Positions 52,786 through 63,422 of a stretch of DNA of 64,000 bases are shown here, one piece after another. The notes beneath the pieces were generated by a model that saw nothing but the letters and a program-made list of their open reading frames with translations, searched no databases and had not been told where the DNA came from. The position numbers and the translations under genes were made by a program. Source of the stretch: Pseudonocardia broussonetiae (GTDB lineage Bacteria > Actinomycetota > Actinomycetes > Mycobacteriales > Pseudonocardiaceae); NCBI RefSeq assembly GCF_013155125.1, contig NZ_CP053564.1, positions 6,331,501-6,395,500 of the forward strand, given 5' to 3'. How positions within the stretch are numbered: position 1 is the stretch's first letter; each line of letters opens with the position of its first letter.

Positions 52786-55700
52786 CCTGCTCGTAGCCGC
52801 GGACGAGGTCCGGCAGCCCCGCGACCTCGACGGCGTGCGCGTGCGTCGCCGGCGTGAGGGCGTCGAGCAGGCCGTCGAGCACGGCCCGGTACTCGACGAC
52901 GAGGTCGCGCTCGACCCGGCGCACGTGCGCGAGCCCGAAGGGGTCGAACGGAGTGCCGCGCAGCCGGCGCATCGCCCGCAGCACCCGGAACACCGGCGTC
53001 TCCGCCGGGCCGAGCCCGATCTTGCGCCGCAGGCCGATCGCGCGGAGCGCGGGCGGGTGGAGCCGGCGGGTGGCCCGGGCGCCGACGCCGAAGCGGGCCT
53101 CGACCTCGGCGGCCAGCGCGGGGCCCAGCGACAGCCGCGCCACCTCGTACTCGTCCTTGTAGGCCATGAGCGCGTGCAGGTTCCGGGCCACGGCCTCGGC
53201 CAGCGCCGTCGACCCGGGCACGGCGGCGGCCTCCGCCGCCCGGACCCGCTCGACGTCGTCGGCGTAGCGCGCGGCGTACCGGGCGTCCTGGTAGGCGACG
53301 AGCTCGGGGACGCGGACGCCGACCAGGCGGGCCAGCTCCGACCCCGGCTCGGCGCGCACCCGCACGGCCGGCCCGGGCGCGGCCGGTGCCGCGGGGGCGG
53401 GCGGGGCCGGCGGCGGGGCCAGCGCGGCGGCGAGCGCGTCCGGGTCGGCGACGGCCTGGCGCCCCCGGCGGAAGGCCTGCACGTTGGCCTCGACGGCGAC
53501 CCCGTTGAGCGCGATCGCCCGCTCCACCGCGTCTGCCGGCAGCGGCAGCGCCCCGGCCTGGAACGCGGCGCCGACGAGCAGCAGGTTCGCGTACTGGTCG
53601 CCGCCGAACAGCCGCTCGGCCAGGTCCCGGGCGTCGAGCAGCACACTGCTGCGGGCGGCGGCGGTGATGCGGCCGGTCACCTCGTCGACGTCGGGGAAGG
53701 TGGTGTCCGGGTCGACGACCATGGCCCCGGTCGGCACGCGGCCGGTGGAGACGACCGCGAGCGTGCGGGCGGGGTCGGCCACCGCGAGGTTCCCGGCGTC
53801 GGCCCCGGCGAGCAGGTCGGCGCACAGGTAGAGGTCGGCCTCGCGGGCGGCGAGCCGCCCGGCTGCCTCGCGCGGCCCGGCCGTGATCTTCAGGTCGGAG
53901 ACGACGGCGCCGCCCTTCTGCGCCAGGCCCGTCTGGTCGAGCCCGCGCACCCGGCGGCCCGCGAGCAGCGCCGCGGTGGCCAGCACCTGCGCCACCGTGA
54001 CGACGCCGGTGCCGCCGACGCCGACCATCCGCAGCGCGAACTCCGCGGCACCGGACCCCGGCGGGGGCGGCGGCAGGAGGGCGTCGTCCAGCGCGGGGAC
54101 GGCGACGCGCGCCGGCGCCGCGCCCGGCACGACGGTGAGGAAGGACGGGCAGTCACCGGCCAGGCAGGAGAAGTCGAGGTTGCAGGACGACTGGTGGATC
54201 TGCGTCTTCCGCCCGAACTCGGTCTCCACCGGCTGCACCGACAGGCAGTTCGACGCGCGGCCGCAGTCGCCGCAGCCCTCGCACACCCGCTCGTCGATCA
54301 TGACCCGCTGGGCCGGCGTCGGCAGCGTGCCGCGCTTGCGCTTGCGCCGCTTCTCCGCGGCGCACTCCTGGTCGTGGATCAGCACGGTCACGCCGGGCAC
54401 GGCCGCGAGCACGCTCTGGGCCTCGGCGAGCCGCTCGCGCGGCCACACCTCGACGCCCGGGGCGAGCGCCGCCCCGCGGTGGCGGCCCGGGTCCTCGGCG
54501 GTGACGATCGTGCGGGCCACGCCCTCGGCCGCGAGCAGGCGGGTCAGCGCGGGCACGGTCAGCGCGCCGACGGCGTCCTGCCCGCCGGTCATGGCGACGG
54601 TCGCGTTGTGCAGCAGCTTGAACGTGATGTCGACGCCCGCCGCCACCGCGGCGCGCACGGCGAGCGAGCCCGAGTGGTGGAACGTGCCGTCGCCGATGTT
54701 CTGCACGAAGTGCCGGGCCTCGACGAACGGCGCCATCCCGATCCACTGCGTCCCCTCGCCGCCCATCTGCGTCAGGCCGGTGACGTCGCCGACCTGCCGC
54801 GGGTCCATCAGCAGCACCATCGCGTGGCAGCCGATGCCCGCACCGACGAGGGAGGCGTCCCCGGGCTTGGTCGAGGTGTTGTGCGGGCAGCCCGAGCAGA
54901 AGTACGGGGTGCGCCCGAGCAGCGGCAGGTCGATCCGGCTCCGCCGCGCCCGACCGCGCGCCGGGCGGCGGCGCTCGCGCCACGCGGCGACGCTCGGCAG
55001 GTCGGCCAGCAGCCCGGCCAGCCCGGTGGCGACGAGATCGGGATCGAGCTCGCCGTGCGGGGGGAACAGCGGCGCGCCGCCGCGGCCGGCCTTGCCGAGC
55101 ACCGCGGGGGCCCCGGGACGCCCGTAGAGCAGGTCCTTGACCGCGGCCTCGACGAACGACCGCTTCTCCTCCACCACGACGACCTCGCGCAGGCCCGCGG
55201 CGAACTCCCGGACGATCCCGGGCTCGACGGGGTGCACCATCCCCAGCTTGAGCAGGCGCACCCCGCGGCGGCGCAGCTCGTCGTCGTCGAGGCCGAGGGC
55301 GTCGAGCGCCTGGCGCAGGTCGAGGTAGGTCTTGCCCGCCGCGACCAGGCCGATCCGGTCGTCGCCGGTGCGGACGGTGATCCGGTCGAGCCCGTTGGCC
55401 GCGGCGTAGCGGCGGGCCAGCTCCAGGCGGGCCCGGTGCAGGTCGCGCTCCAGGGGGCCGAGCGCCGGCTGGAGCAGGTGCCCGGTGACGGTGTGCCGGT
55501 AGGGCCGCCCGTCGGCCTCCAGCTCGGGGAGCACCGGGTCGAAGCCGTCGAGCCCCGCGCGGACGGTCGCCGACCCGTCGGCGACGGCCGTGACGACCTT
55601 CAGCCCGGCCCACAGGCCGCTGGCCCGGGACAGCGCGATCCCGTGCAGCCCGAGGCGGACCACGTCCTGCGGGTCGGCCGGGTACAGCACCGGCACCGCC

Positions 55701-56239
55701 AGGTCGGCGAGGGCGAACTCCGAGGCGCACGGCACGCTCGACGACTTCGCGCCCGGGTCGTCGCCGACCAGCGCGAGCACGCCGCCGGTGCGGTGGGTGC
55801 CCATGAGGTTGGCGTGCCGGATCGCGTCCGACGCCCGGTCCAGGCCGGGCGCCTTGCCGTACCAGACGCCGACCACGCCGTCGTGGCGCATCCCGCCCGT
55901 CACGGCGGCCAGCTGGGTGCCCTGCACGGCCGTCGCCGCGGCCTCCTCGTTGAGGCCCGGGGTGAACACGACGCCGTGCTCGTCGAGCAGGCGGCGGTGC
56001 CGGCCCAGCTCGAGGTCGAGCCCGGCCAGCGGCGACCCCTCGTAGCCGGAGACGAAGGTGCGGGTGTCGAGCCCGCGGGCCCGGTCGTGCCGGTGCTGGT
56101 CGAGCAGCACCCGCACGAGCGCCTGCAGCCCGGTGAGGTGCACCAGCCCGAAGTCCGCGGTGTAGCGGTCGGTGAGGGCGTAGGACCGGAGGGGGCGGAC
56201 GTCGGTGAGCAAGGGGTACCTCCGAGCACCGTTGGCCAT
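52727..56239 (-). CDS. Indolepyruvate:ferredoxin oxidoreductase family protein (fused)
   Basis: The 1170-residue fused 2-oxoacid:ferredoxin oxidoreductase has an N-terminal thiamine-diphosphate pyrimidine domain (about 30-430), a TPP domain with YFCSGCPHNTSTKPG near 445 and NIGDGTFHHSGSLAV, a CxxCxxC iron-sulfur segment (CEGCGDCGRASNC, about 650), a gamma domain with VGVGGTGVV near 738, and a C-terminal DUF6537-like region. It oxidatively decarboxylates aryl- or branched 2-oxoacids to acyl-CoA, as in Trp, Phe or branched amino-acid breakdown. It is divergent from an Lrp/AsnC gene. Confidence 0.93.
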   Translation of the reverse strand: MANGARRYPLLTDVRPLRSYALTDRYTADFGLVHLTGLQALVRVLLDQHRHDRARGLDTRTFVSGYEGSPLAGLDLELGRHRRLLDEHGVVFTPGLNEEAAATAVQGTQLAAVTGGMRHDGVVGVWYGKAPGLDRASDAIRHANLMGTHRTGGVLALVGDDPGAKSSSVPCASEFALADLAVPVLYPADPQDVVRLGLHGIALSRASGLWAGLKVVTAVADGSATVRAGLDGFDPVLPELEADGRPYRHTVTGHLLQPALGPLERDLHRARLELARRYAAANGLDRITVRTGDDRIGLVAAGKTYLDLRQALDALGLDDDELRRRGVRLLKLGMVHPVEPGIVREFAAGLREVVVVEEKRSFVEAAVKDLLYGRPGAPAVLGKAGRGGAPLFPPHGELDPDLVATGLAGLLADLPSVAAWRERRRPARGRARRSRIDLPLLGRTPYFCSGCPHNTSTKPGDASLVGAGIGCHAMVLLMDPRQVGDVTGLTQMGGEGTQWIGMAPFVEARHFVQNIGDGTFHHSGSLAVRAAVAAGVDITFKLLHNATVAMTGGQDAVGALTVPALTRLLAAEGVARTIVTAEDPGRHRGAALAPGVEVWPRERLAEAQSVLAAVPGVTVLIHDQECAAEKRRKRKRGTLPTPAQRVMIDERVCEGCGDCGRASNCLSVQPVETEFGRKTQIHQSSCNLDFSCLAGDCPSFLTVVPGAAPARVAVPALDDALLPPPPPGSGAAEFALRMVGVGGTGVVTVAQVLATAALLAGRRVRGLDQTGLAQKGGAVVSDLKITAGPREAAGRLAAREADLYLCADLLAGADAGNLAVADPARTLAVVSTGRVPTGAMVVDPDTTFPDVDEVTGRITAAARSSVLLDARDLAERLFGGDQYANLLLVGAAFQAGALPLPADAVERAIALNGVAVEANVQAFRRGRQAVADPDALAAALAPPPAPPAPAAPAAPGPAVRVRAEPGSELARLVGVRVPELVAYQDARYAARYADDVERVRAAEAAAVPGSTALAEAVARNLHALMAYKDEYEVARLSLGPALAAEVEARFGVGARATRRLHPPALRAIGLRRKIGLGPAETPVFRVLRAMRRLRGTPFDPFGLAHVRRVERDLVVEYRAVLDGLLDALTPATHAHAVEVAGLPDLVRGYEQVKLESVARYRERLARALAT

Positions 56240-56248
56240 GGGATGACG

Positions 56249-56277
56249 ACGCTAGGAACGGGCCGGGCCACCGTCCA
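56249..56277 (-). promoter_or_regulatory. Candidate promoter of the indolepyruvate oxidoreductase gene
   Basis: On the minus strand TGGACG (-35) and TAGCGT (-10) are 17 bp apart. The predicted start of transcription would be within a few bases of the ATG at 56239, which lacks a clear ribosome site, so the mRNA may be nearly leaderless. Confidence 0.4.
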
Positions 56278-56352
56278 GGCCCTGTGCAGCGGACATGGGC
56301 CAGTGGCATAGTCGTCACCACCACAACGACGCTTGGAGGAGGCATCCGGACC

Positions 56353-56829
56353 ATGATCCTCGACGAGCTCGACCGGGCACTGCTGGTGCTCCTGCTGGAG
56401 CGGCCGCGGGCCGGGCTGCGCGAGTACGCCCGCAACCTCGGGATCGCGCGCGGCACGGTTGCGAGCCGGTTCCTGCGGCTGCAGGAGTCCGGCGCGATCG
56501 CGAGCCTCGCCCCGCAGGTCGCGCCGCGCGCGTTCGGCTACGCCATCCACGCCTTCGTGCACCTGGACCTGGCCCAGGGCCGGCTCGACTCGGTCGTCGC
56601 GCGGCTGGCCGAGGTGCCCGAGGTCGTGGAGGCGCACACGGTCACCGGGGACGGCGACCTGCTCTGCCAGCTGGTCGCGCGCGACACCGCCGAGCTGGAG
56701 AGCCTGGTCCAGACGCTCATCGCGGTGGACGGGGTCGTGCGGACGCGCTCGCAGATCGCGCTCACCCAGCGCATCCCGCGCCGCACGCTGCCGCTCGTGC
56801 GCGCCGCGCGCTGGCGCGCCCGGCGGTGA
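56353..56829 (+). CDS. Lrp/AsnC family transcriptional regulator
   Basis: The 158-residue protein has an AsnC-type helix-turn-helix (LDELDRALLVLLLERPRAGL, then LGIARGTVASRFLRL) and a RAM ligand domain (VVEAHTVTGDGDLLCQLVARD). Such regulators sense amino acids. It is divergent from the 2-oxoacid oxidoreductase, so local control of amino-acid-derived oxoacid oxidation is likely. GGAGG precedes the ATG at ten bases. Confidence 0.9.
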   Translation: MILDELDRALLVLLLERPRAGLREYARNLGIARGTVASRFLRLQESGAIASLAPQVAPRAFGYAIHAFVHLDLAQGRLDSVVARLAEVPEVVEAHTVTGDGDLLCQLVARDTAELESLVQTLIAVDGVVRTRSQIALTQRIPRRTLPLVRAARWRARR

Positions 56830-56830
56830 G

Positions 56831-57373
56831 CTACCCGCGCACCCGCCACACGCAGGGCTCGACGGTGTCGGCGGGCGGGGACACCGTCCAGGCGCCGCCG
56901 CCGTGCGCCGCGATGGCCCGGACGCACCGGGCGCAGTAGCGCGGGCGGCCGCCGGGCACGCCCGGCACCTCCCCCTCGGCGACCGTGGCCGCGTCGGGCA
57001 CGTCGCGCCAGTAGCGCTGGCCGGTGCCGCAGGCGTGGCGGAACTCGACGTCGCCGGTGGCGGCGTCGGTGGTCGCCGTGCCGACCGAGCCGTGGGCGCG
57101 CAGCAGCGCGGCCACCTCCCCCGCGTCGACGCCGGCCCCGACGAGCCGGTCGAGCGGCACGGCCGCCGAGCCGATCAGGTCGTCGATGACGTCGGCGACG
57201 GGGCGGTCGCGGCAGGCGAGGTCGAGCAGCGCCGCGATGAGCCCGATCAGGCGGTCGTGCAGCTCCCGCCAGGTGCCGTGCTCCGCGGTCACGAGCGCCA
57301 GCACGTCCTCGGACGCGCCGAGGCGGCGCAGCTGCTCGGGCAGCGGCACCAGGTGCGGCTCGTCCCCGCTCAC
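56831..57373 (-). CDS. Hypothetical protein
   Basis: The 180-residue protein is not recognised. It has a helical N-terminal half rich in Leu/Ala/Asp and a C-terminal half with a possible metal site (HACGTGQRYWRD, then YCARCVRAIAAHGG). The GTG start lies seven bases after the LivF-type stop, so it is the last gene of the transporter operon. It ends one base from the convergent AsnC gene. Confidence 0.6.
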   Translation of the reverse strand: MSGDEPHLVPLPEQLRRLGASEDVLALVTAEHGTWRELHDRLIGLIAALLDLACRDRPVADVIDDLIGSAAVPLDRLVGAGVDAGEVAALLRAHGSVGTATTDAATGDVEFRHACGTGQRYWRDVPDAATVAEGEVPGVPGGRPRYCARCVRAIAAHGGGAWTVSPPADTVEPCVWRVRG

Positions 57374-57380
57374 GACGGGC

Positions 57381-58085
57381 TCACCGGAGGTAGGACGCGA
57401 CGAGCTCGTCGGAGTCGAGCAGCTCGGCGGACGGGCGGTCGAGCTCGTTGCGGCCGTTGCGCAGGATGTAGGTGCGGTCCGACACCCGCAGCGCCGACGC
57501 CTGCTGCTCCACGATGAGGAAGGTGACCCCGTCCTCGCGCAGGTCGCGCACCACCGTGAACAGGTCGCCGACGATCCGCGGGGCGAGGCCGAACGAGAGC
57601 TCGTCGATCAGCAGCAGCCGGGGGCGCCCCATCAGCGCGCGGGCCAGGGCCAGCATCTGCTGCTGCCCGCCCGACAGCGACGACGCCGACGCGGCCAGCC
57701 GCCCGGCCAGCTCCGGGAAGACGCCGAGGACGCGGTCGCGGTCGGCCCGCAGCTCCGCCCCGGACCGCCTGCTGCTCACCGCGCCGAGGTCGAGGTTCTC
57801 CCCGACGGTCAGGGTCTGGAAGATGCCCCGGCCCTCCGGGAGCTGGCACAGCCCCAGCGCCGCGCGCTTCTCCGGCGTCGTCCGGCCGAGGTCGGTGCCG
57901 TCGAAGGACACCTGCCCCGCCCACACCGGCAGCACGCCCGAGAGCAGCCGCATCAGCGTCGTCTTCCCGGTGCCGTTGGGGCCGAGCACCGTCACGATCT
58001 CGCCCTGCTCCACGTGCAGGCTGATGTCGTGGAGGACCTCCAGCCGCCCGTAGCCGGTGCGCACCCGCTCAACGTCCAGCAGCAA
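57381..58085 (-). CDS. livF: Branched-chain amino acid-type ABC transporter, ATPase (LivF)
   Basis: The 234-residue nucleotide-binding subunit has Walker A GPNGTGKTT, signature LSGGQQQ, Walker B LLLIDE and the H-loop-position Gln of IVEQQ. The start is TTG with GGGAG at seven bases; it overlaps LivG by 17 bases. It powers the importer with LivG. Confidence 0.9.
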   Translation of the reverse strand: MLLDVERVRTGYGRLEVLHDISLHVEQGEIVTVLGPNGTGKTTLMRLLSGVLPVWAGQVSFDGTDLGRTTPEKRAALGLCQLPEGRGIFQTLTVGENLDLGAVSSRRSGAELRADRDRVLGVFPELAGRLAASASSLSGGQQQMLALARALMGRPRLLLIDELSFGLAPRIVGDLFTVVRDLREDGVTFLIVEQQASALRVSDRTYILRNGRNELDRPSAELLDSDELVASYLR

Positions 58086-58854
58086 AGCCAGCTCCCAGGT
58101 ACGCCTCGACGACGACCGGGTCCCGCAGGACCTCCTCCGGTGCGCCGAACTGGATGATCCGTCCGAAGTGCAGCACGGCCGCGACGGGGCACAGCCGGCT
58201 GATGAGCTCGAGGTCGTGCTCGATGATGACGATCGCCGTGCCCGCCTCGCCCGTCCAGGCGCGCAGTCCCTCGACCAGCCGGTCGACGTCCTCGGCGCCC
58301 AGCCCGGCCGCGGGCTCGTCGAGCAGCAGCACCGTCGGCTCGTTGAGCAGCGCCCGGACCACCTCGATGATCTTCTGGGTGCCGATCGGGAACCGGCCCG
58401 CCTGCCGGCCGCCGACGTCGGCGAGACCGAACGCGTCGAGCAGGGCCGCGGCCCGCTCGCGCACGCGCGCCTCGTCCTCGCGGGCGGTGCGCAGGCCGAG
58501 CAGCTCGGCGACGTGGCCCGCCCGGTGGTGCCGGGTGCCGCCGACGAGCACGTTGTCGACCACGGAGAGGTCGGGGATGAGCCGCGGCGTCTGGAACGTG
58601 CGCGACACCCCCATCCGCGCGACGGCGTGCGGGGCGAGCCCCACGACCTCCTGGTCGCCGATGCGGACCGTGCCCGCGTCGGGCTGCAGGTAGCCGGAGA
58701 TGACGTTGAGGCAGGTGGTCTTGCCGGCGCCGTTGGGGCCGATCAGCCCGGTGAAGCCCGGGCGGGCGGCGAAGCTGACGCCGTCCAGGACCAGGTTGCC
58801 GCCGAACGCCTTGCGGACGTCGGTCAGCTCGATGAGCGCGCGGTCAGCCGGCAC
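58069..58854 (-). CDS. livG: Branched-chain amino acid-type ABC transporter, ATPase (LivG)
   Basis: The 261-residue ATPase has Walker A GPNGAGKTT, Walker B LLLDEPAAGL and the His loop IIEHDLELI. The signature LSGGQ position reads FPIGTQK, a degenerate form that LivG proteins often have. The GTG start overlaps the LivM gene by 11 bases. Confidence 0.9.
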   Translation of the reverse strand: MPADRALIELTDVRKAFGGNLVLDGVSFAARPGFTGLIGPNGAGKTTCLNVISGYLQPDAGTVRIGDQEVVGLAPHAVARMGVSRTFQTPRLIPDLSVVDNVLVGGTRHHRAGHVAELLGLRTAREDEARVRERAAALLDAFGLADVGGRQAGRFPIGTQKIIEVVRALLNEPTVLLLDEPAAGLGAEDVDRLVEGLRAWTGEAGTAIVIIEHDLELISRLCPVAAVLHFGRIIQFGAPEEVLRDPVVVEAYLGAGFAAGR

Positions 58855-59926
58855 GGCCGGTCCCCTCCCCCGTCGCCGCCCGGCCCCGCGAGGTCAGGCG
58901 CCCGACCCACCGGGACTCCCGGGCGGTCCGGCCCAGCGACACCAGCCCGCCGGGCAGCACCGCGATCGCGAGCATGAGCACGATCCCGTACGCGATGGCC
59001 TGCAGGTCGCCGAGGTCCTGGAAGAACTCGATGAGCACGACGGCGAACGCCGCGCCCACCACCGGCCCCCACAGCGACCCGGCCCCGCCGACGAACACCA
59101 TCACCAGCATCGGCACCAGCAGGTTCATCCCGAACATGGCCGGGAAGATGAACGTCTGCAGCTGCGCGTAGAGCGCACCGGCGATCGCGGCGAGGAAGCC
59201 CGAGAGGGCGAACGCGGTGAGCCGGTACCGCAGCACCGACACGCCCAGCGAGCCCGAGAGCGTGCCGAGGTGGCGCACCGTCTGCAGCGTGCGCCCGAAG
59301 CGCCCGACCAGCGCCCGGCGCACCAGGACGTAGGCGACCACCGCCACGACCAGCGTGACGAAGTAGGTGGACGCGCTCCCGGTGATGCCCGGGATCTTCC
59401 ACACCGCCACGTCCATCCCGCCGCCGCCGCCGGTGATCGGGGCGGCCACGGTGAGCACCTCGATGATCGCCATGCCCAGCGCGAGCGTGGCGATGGCCAG
59501 GAAGAAGCCCGTGAGGCGGATCGCGGGGAAGCCGATGACCACGGCGAGCGTGGCGGCGGCCAGCGCGACCAGCGGGATCGTCAGGAGGAAGGGCACGCCC
59601 CCGTCGACGGCGATGGCGCTGCCGTAGGCGCCGATCGCGAACAGCGCGGCGTGGGCCAGGCCGATCTGCCCGGACCAGCCGACGAGCAGGTTGAACCCGA
59701 GCGTGCTGATGACGTAGACGAGCGTCAGGTTCAGCACGAACAGCATGTAGGTGTTCACCCCGAACGGGGCGGCGAACAGGACGGCGACGGCGACGACGGC
59801 CGCCACCGCCTTCAGGGCGCCGCGACCCCGGGCCGGGGCCGCCGTGCCGCGCGTGCGCGGCACCGGTGCGCCCGCCGGCGCGGGTTCGCCGACCGTGGTC
59901 ACCACTGCTCCTCCGGACTCAGACAT
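58844..59926 (-). CDS. livM: Branched-chain amino acid-type ABC transporter, permease (LivM)
   Basis: The 360-residue permease has a disordered N-terminal tail, about ten hydrophobic helices and the LivM blocks YVISTLGFNLLVGWSGQIGL and GGAGSLWGPVVGA. It forms the channel with LivH. It overlaps LivH by eight bases. Confidence 0.9.
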   Translation of the reverse strand: MSESGGAVVTTVGEPAPAGAPVPRTRGTAAPARGRGALKAVAAVVAVAVLFAAPFGVNTYMLFVLNLTLVYVISTLGFNLLVGWSGQIGLAHAALFAIGAYGSAIAVDGGVPFLLTIPLVALAAATLAVVIGFPAIRLTGFFLAIATLALGMAIIEVLTVAAPITGGGGGMDVAVWKIPGITGSASTYFVTLVVAVVAYVLVRRALVGRFGRTLQTVRHLGTLSGSLGVSVLRYRLTAFALSGFLAAIAGALYAQLQTFIFPAMFGMNLLVPMLVMVFVGGAGSLWGPVVGAAFAVVLIEFFQDLGDLQAIAYGIVLMLAIAVLPGGLVSLGRTARESRWVGRLTSRGRAATGEGTGRAG

Positions 59927-60779
59927 CGCGCAGCCTCACGCCCTTCGTGAACCCGTCCGGCCGGACGAGCAGCACGATCACCACGGCCAGCAGGGCCACC
60001 GCGAACTGCGCCGTGCCGGACACGTAGGCCCCCACGGTCTGCTGGATGACCCCGAGCGCCAGGCCGCCCGCGAACGTGCCGATGAGCGAGACGAAGCCGC
60101 CCATCGTCGCGGCGACGAACCCGTAGATGATCAGTGACGCCGCGGAGTGCGTGGACACCAGCGTCGACTGAGCCTGCAGCATCACCGCCATCGCCGCGAT
60201 CAGCCCGCCCACGCCCCAGGCGATCGCCGACAGCCGCCCGGCGTTGACCCCGACCAGGCGGGCCGTGGCGCGGTTCTCGGCCACCGCGCGCATCTGCGCC
60301 CCGGTGGACGTGCGGAAGAACCAGGTGATCGCGATGGCACCGGCGGCGCCCACCGCGATCGTGACGACCTGGGCCCAGCTGATCTCGAAGCCCGCGACCG
60401 TGAAGTAGCTGCCCGACCACGGCGCGGTGAAGCTGCGGGGGTCGTGGCCCCAGATCAGGCCGATCAGCGCGTTGAGCGCCAGGGAGAGCCCGATCGTCAT
60501 GAGCAGGAGCGGGAAGTGGCCGTGCTTCGCGAGCCTGCGCATGAGCAGCAGGTCGATCGCCACGGCCAGCACCGCCCCGCCGAGCAGGGTCACGACCACC
60601 GCCACCCAGAAGTTCGCGGCGCCGGCGTTCACCACCGTGCCGACGTAGGTGGCCACCAGCCCGATCTCGGCCATCGCGAAGTTCGGTACGTCGGCCGCCT
60701 TCATCACGACGACGATGGCCAGCCCGAGGAGGGCGAACCAGCTGCCCGCCTCCAGGCCGCTCAGCGCTGTCTGCACCAT
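59919..60779 (-). CDS. livH: Branched-chain amino acid-type ABC transporter, permease (LivH)
   Basis: The 286-residue permease has about eight hydrophobic helices and the LivH features LEAGSWFALLGLAIVVVMKA and MRAVAENRATARLVGVN. GGAGAG precedes the ATG. It is the second gene of the operon, after the binding protein. Confidence 0.9.
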   Translation of the reverse strand: MVQTALSGLEAGSWFALLGLAIVVVMKAADVPNFAMAEIGLVATYVGTVVNAGAANFWVAVVVTLLGGAVLAVAIDLLLMRRLAKHGHFPLLLMTIGLSLALNALIGLIWGHDPRSFTAPWSGSYFTVAGFEISWAQVVTIAVGAAGAIAITWFFRTSTGAQMRAVAENRATARLVGVNAGRLSAIAWGVGGLIAAMAVMLQAQSTLVSTHSAASLIIYGFVAATMGGFVSLIGTFAGGLALGVIQQTVGAYVSGTAQFAVALLAVVIVLLVRPDGFTKGVRLRDV

Positions 60780-60828
60780 CGGGCTCTCCGCTCCGGTCCG
60801 TTCACGGTCGTCGTGGGTGGCACCCCGG

Positions 60829-62040
60829 CTAGCTGGGCGCCTGGAACTCCTGCAGGATCTGCCACTGGCCGCCGCGCACGATCGCGAGGCCGGCCTGGTT
60901 CACGCAGGTGTGGCCGCCCGGGAGCGGCCCGCACTCGATGTCAGGGATCGCGCCGAGGGAGATGGGGTCCTCGCGCAGGCCCTCGGCGACGGCCTGGAAG
61001 TTGGCGTAGCCCATGTCGTCGCCCATGCGCTGCACGAGCTCAGCGAACGCGCGCAGCGAGCTGTAGGTCTGCAGCGAGAAGCCGCTCGTGCCCTGCTCGC
61101 CCGAGTACTGCTGGGCCAGCCCGCGCCAGTGCTCCACGTCGGGGTTGTCCGTCGACACCGTGTCGACCTGCATGCCGCCGATCAGGCCCTCGGCCGCCGC
61201 GCCGGCCGGCCCGATCGCGCTGGGCCCGCCCGTGCCCGCCCCGCCCTGGTCGGCGAACACCGGCACCGTGACGCCGCGGTTGCGCAGGCCCTGCAGGATG
61301 AGCCCGACCTGGGTGTTGTCCGTGGCCAGCAGGACGGCCTGCGGGTTCGCGGCGATGATGTTGTTCACCGCGGAGCTGACGTCGGTCGACCCGGTCTGCG
61401 TCTCCTGCTCGGCGACGATCCGCATCTCCGGGTGCTTGGGCAGCTGGTCGGTCAGCGCGGCGGTCATCGACACGCCGAGGTCGTTGTTCTGGCGGATCAC
61501 GCCGATCTCGGTGAGGCCCTGCGCCGCGTAGTAGTCGATCGCGACCTGGATCTGGCTCTTGCGCGTGGCGCTGAGCAGGTAGACCTCGTCGAGGTCGGGG
61601 TCGCCGGGCGACACCGGGCCCCACACCGGCGTGCCGTTCTCGGCGATGAACGACCACGTGCCGGGCAGCCCCTGCGAACCGGCCGGCGCGACCAGGGCGT
61701 AGACGCCCTCCTGCGACACCAGGCGCCGGACGTTGGTGACCACGCGGTCGGGGGCGAACGCGTCGTCGAGGAGCACCAGTTCGACCTGGCGACCGTTGAT
61801 CCCGCCCGCCGCGTTGATCTCGTCGGCGGCGATCCGCAGGCCCGCCTCGAGCCCCTGCCCCGCGACGGCGGCCGTGCCGGTGAGCGGCAGCGTCGCGCCG
61901 ATCGTGATGGCCGTGTCGGTCACCCCGGGCGGTGCCTCGCCCGCGGCGGCGCCGCCCCCGTCGTCGGCGATGCTGCCGCACCCGGAGACGAGCAGTGCCG
62001 TGGAGAGCGCGGTGGCGAGGAGCAGGCGCCTGGTCGTCAT
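60829..62040 (-). CDS. livK: ABC transporter substrate-binding lipoprotein (LivK-like)
   Basis: The 403-residue protein has a lipoprotein signal peptide with lipobox LVSG-C21, then a type I periplasmic-binding fold (ITIGATLPLTGTAAVAGQGLEAG, AADEINAAGGINGRQVEL). It is anchored outside the membrane and gives the importer its specificity, which may be amino acids, amides or aromatic acids. The ATG at 62040 has GGAGGA; the frame upstream of it is not coding. It is first of the operon under the promoter at 62159-62187. Confidence 0.9.
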   Translation of the reverse strand: MTTRRLLLATALSTALLVSGCGSIADDGGGAAAGEAPPGVTDTAITIGATLPLTGTAAVAGQGLEAGLRIAADEINAAGGINGRQVELVLLDDAFAPDRVVTNVRRLVSQEGVYALVAPAGSQGLPGTWSFIAENGTPVWGPVSPGDPDLDEVYLLSATRKSQIQVAIDYYAAQGLTEIGVIRQNNDLGVSMTAALTDQLPKHPEMRIVAEQETQTGSTDVSSAVNNIIAANPQAVLLATDNTQVGLILQGLRNRGVTVPVFADQGGAGTGGPSAIGPAGAAAEGLIGGMQVDTVSTDNPDVEHWRGLAQQYSGEQGTSGFSLQTYSSLRAFAELVQRMGDDMGYANFQAVAEGLREDPISLGAIPDIECGPLPGGHTCVNQAGLAIVRGGQWQILQEFQAPS

Positions 62041-62158
62041 GCGGTTCCTCCGTTGGACCCGGACTGTGTTCGATCGACCGATCTGGGACGTGCACGGGGG
62101 CGGACCCCCACCGGCGACCCGCAGGATCGCGGGGTGTGACGCAGGCGACCCGGCGCCG

Positions 62159-62187
62159 AATCTAGAGGCCGCCGAGTGCGTCGTCAA
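62159..62187 (-). promoter_or_regulatory. Promoter of the Liv operon
   Basis: On the minus strand TTGACG (62187-62182) and TAGATT (62164-62159) are separated by exactly 17 bp, close to the sigma-70-type consensus. It lies about 120 bp before the LivK start and directly after the stop of the alpha-hydroxy-acid oxidase gene, so the Liv genes have their own promoter. Confidence 0.7.
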
Positions 62188-62191
62188 TGCT

Positions 62192-63415
<1,224 letters not shown>

Positions 63416-63422
63416 CGGCGCG

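Noticed and set aside
52835..56311. 1158-codon plus-strand frame
   Set aside because: Antisense shadow of the indolepyruvate oxidoreductase gene, which has complete domains.
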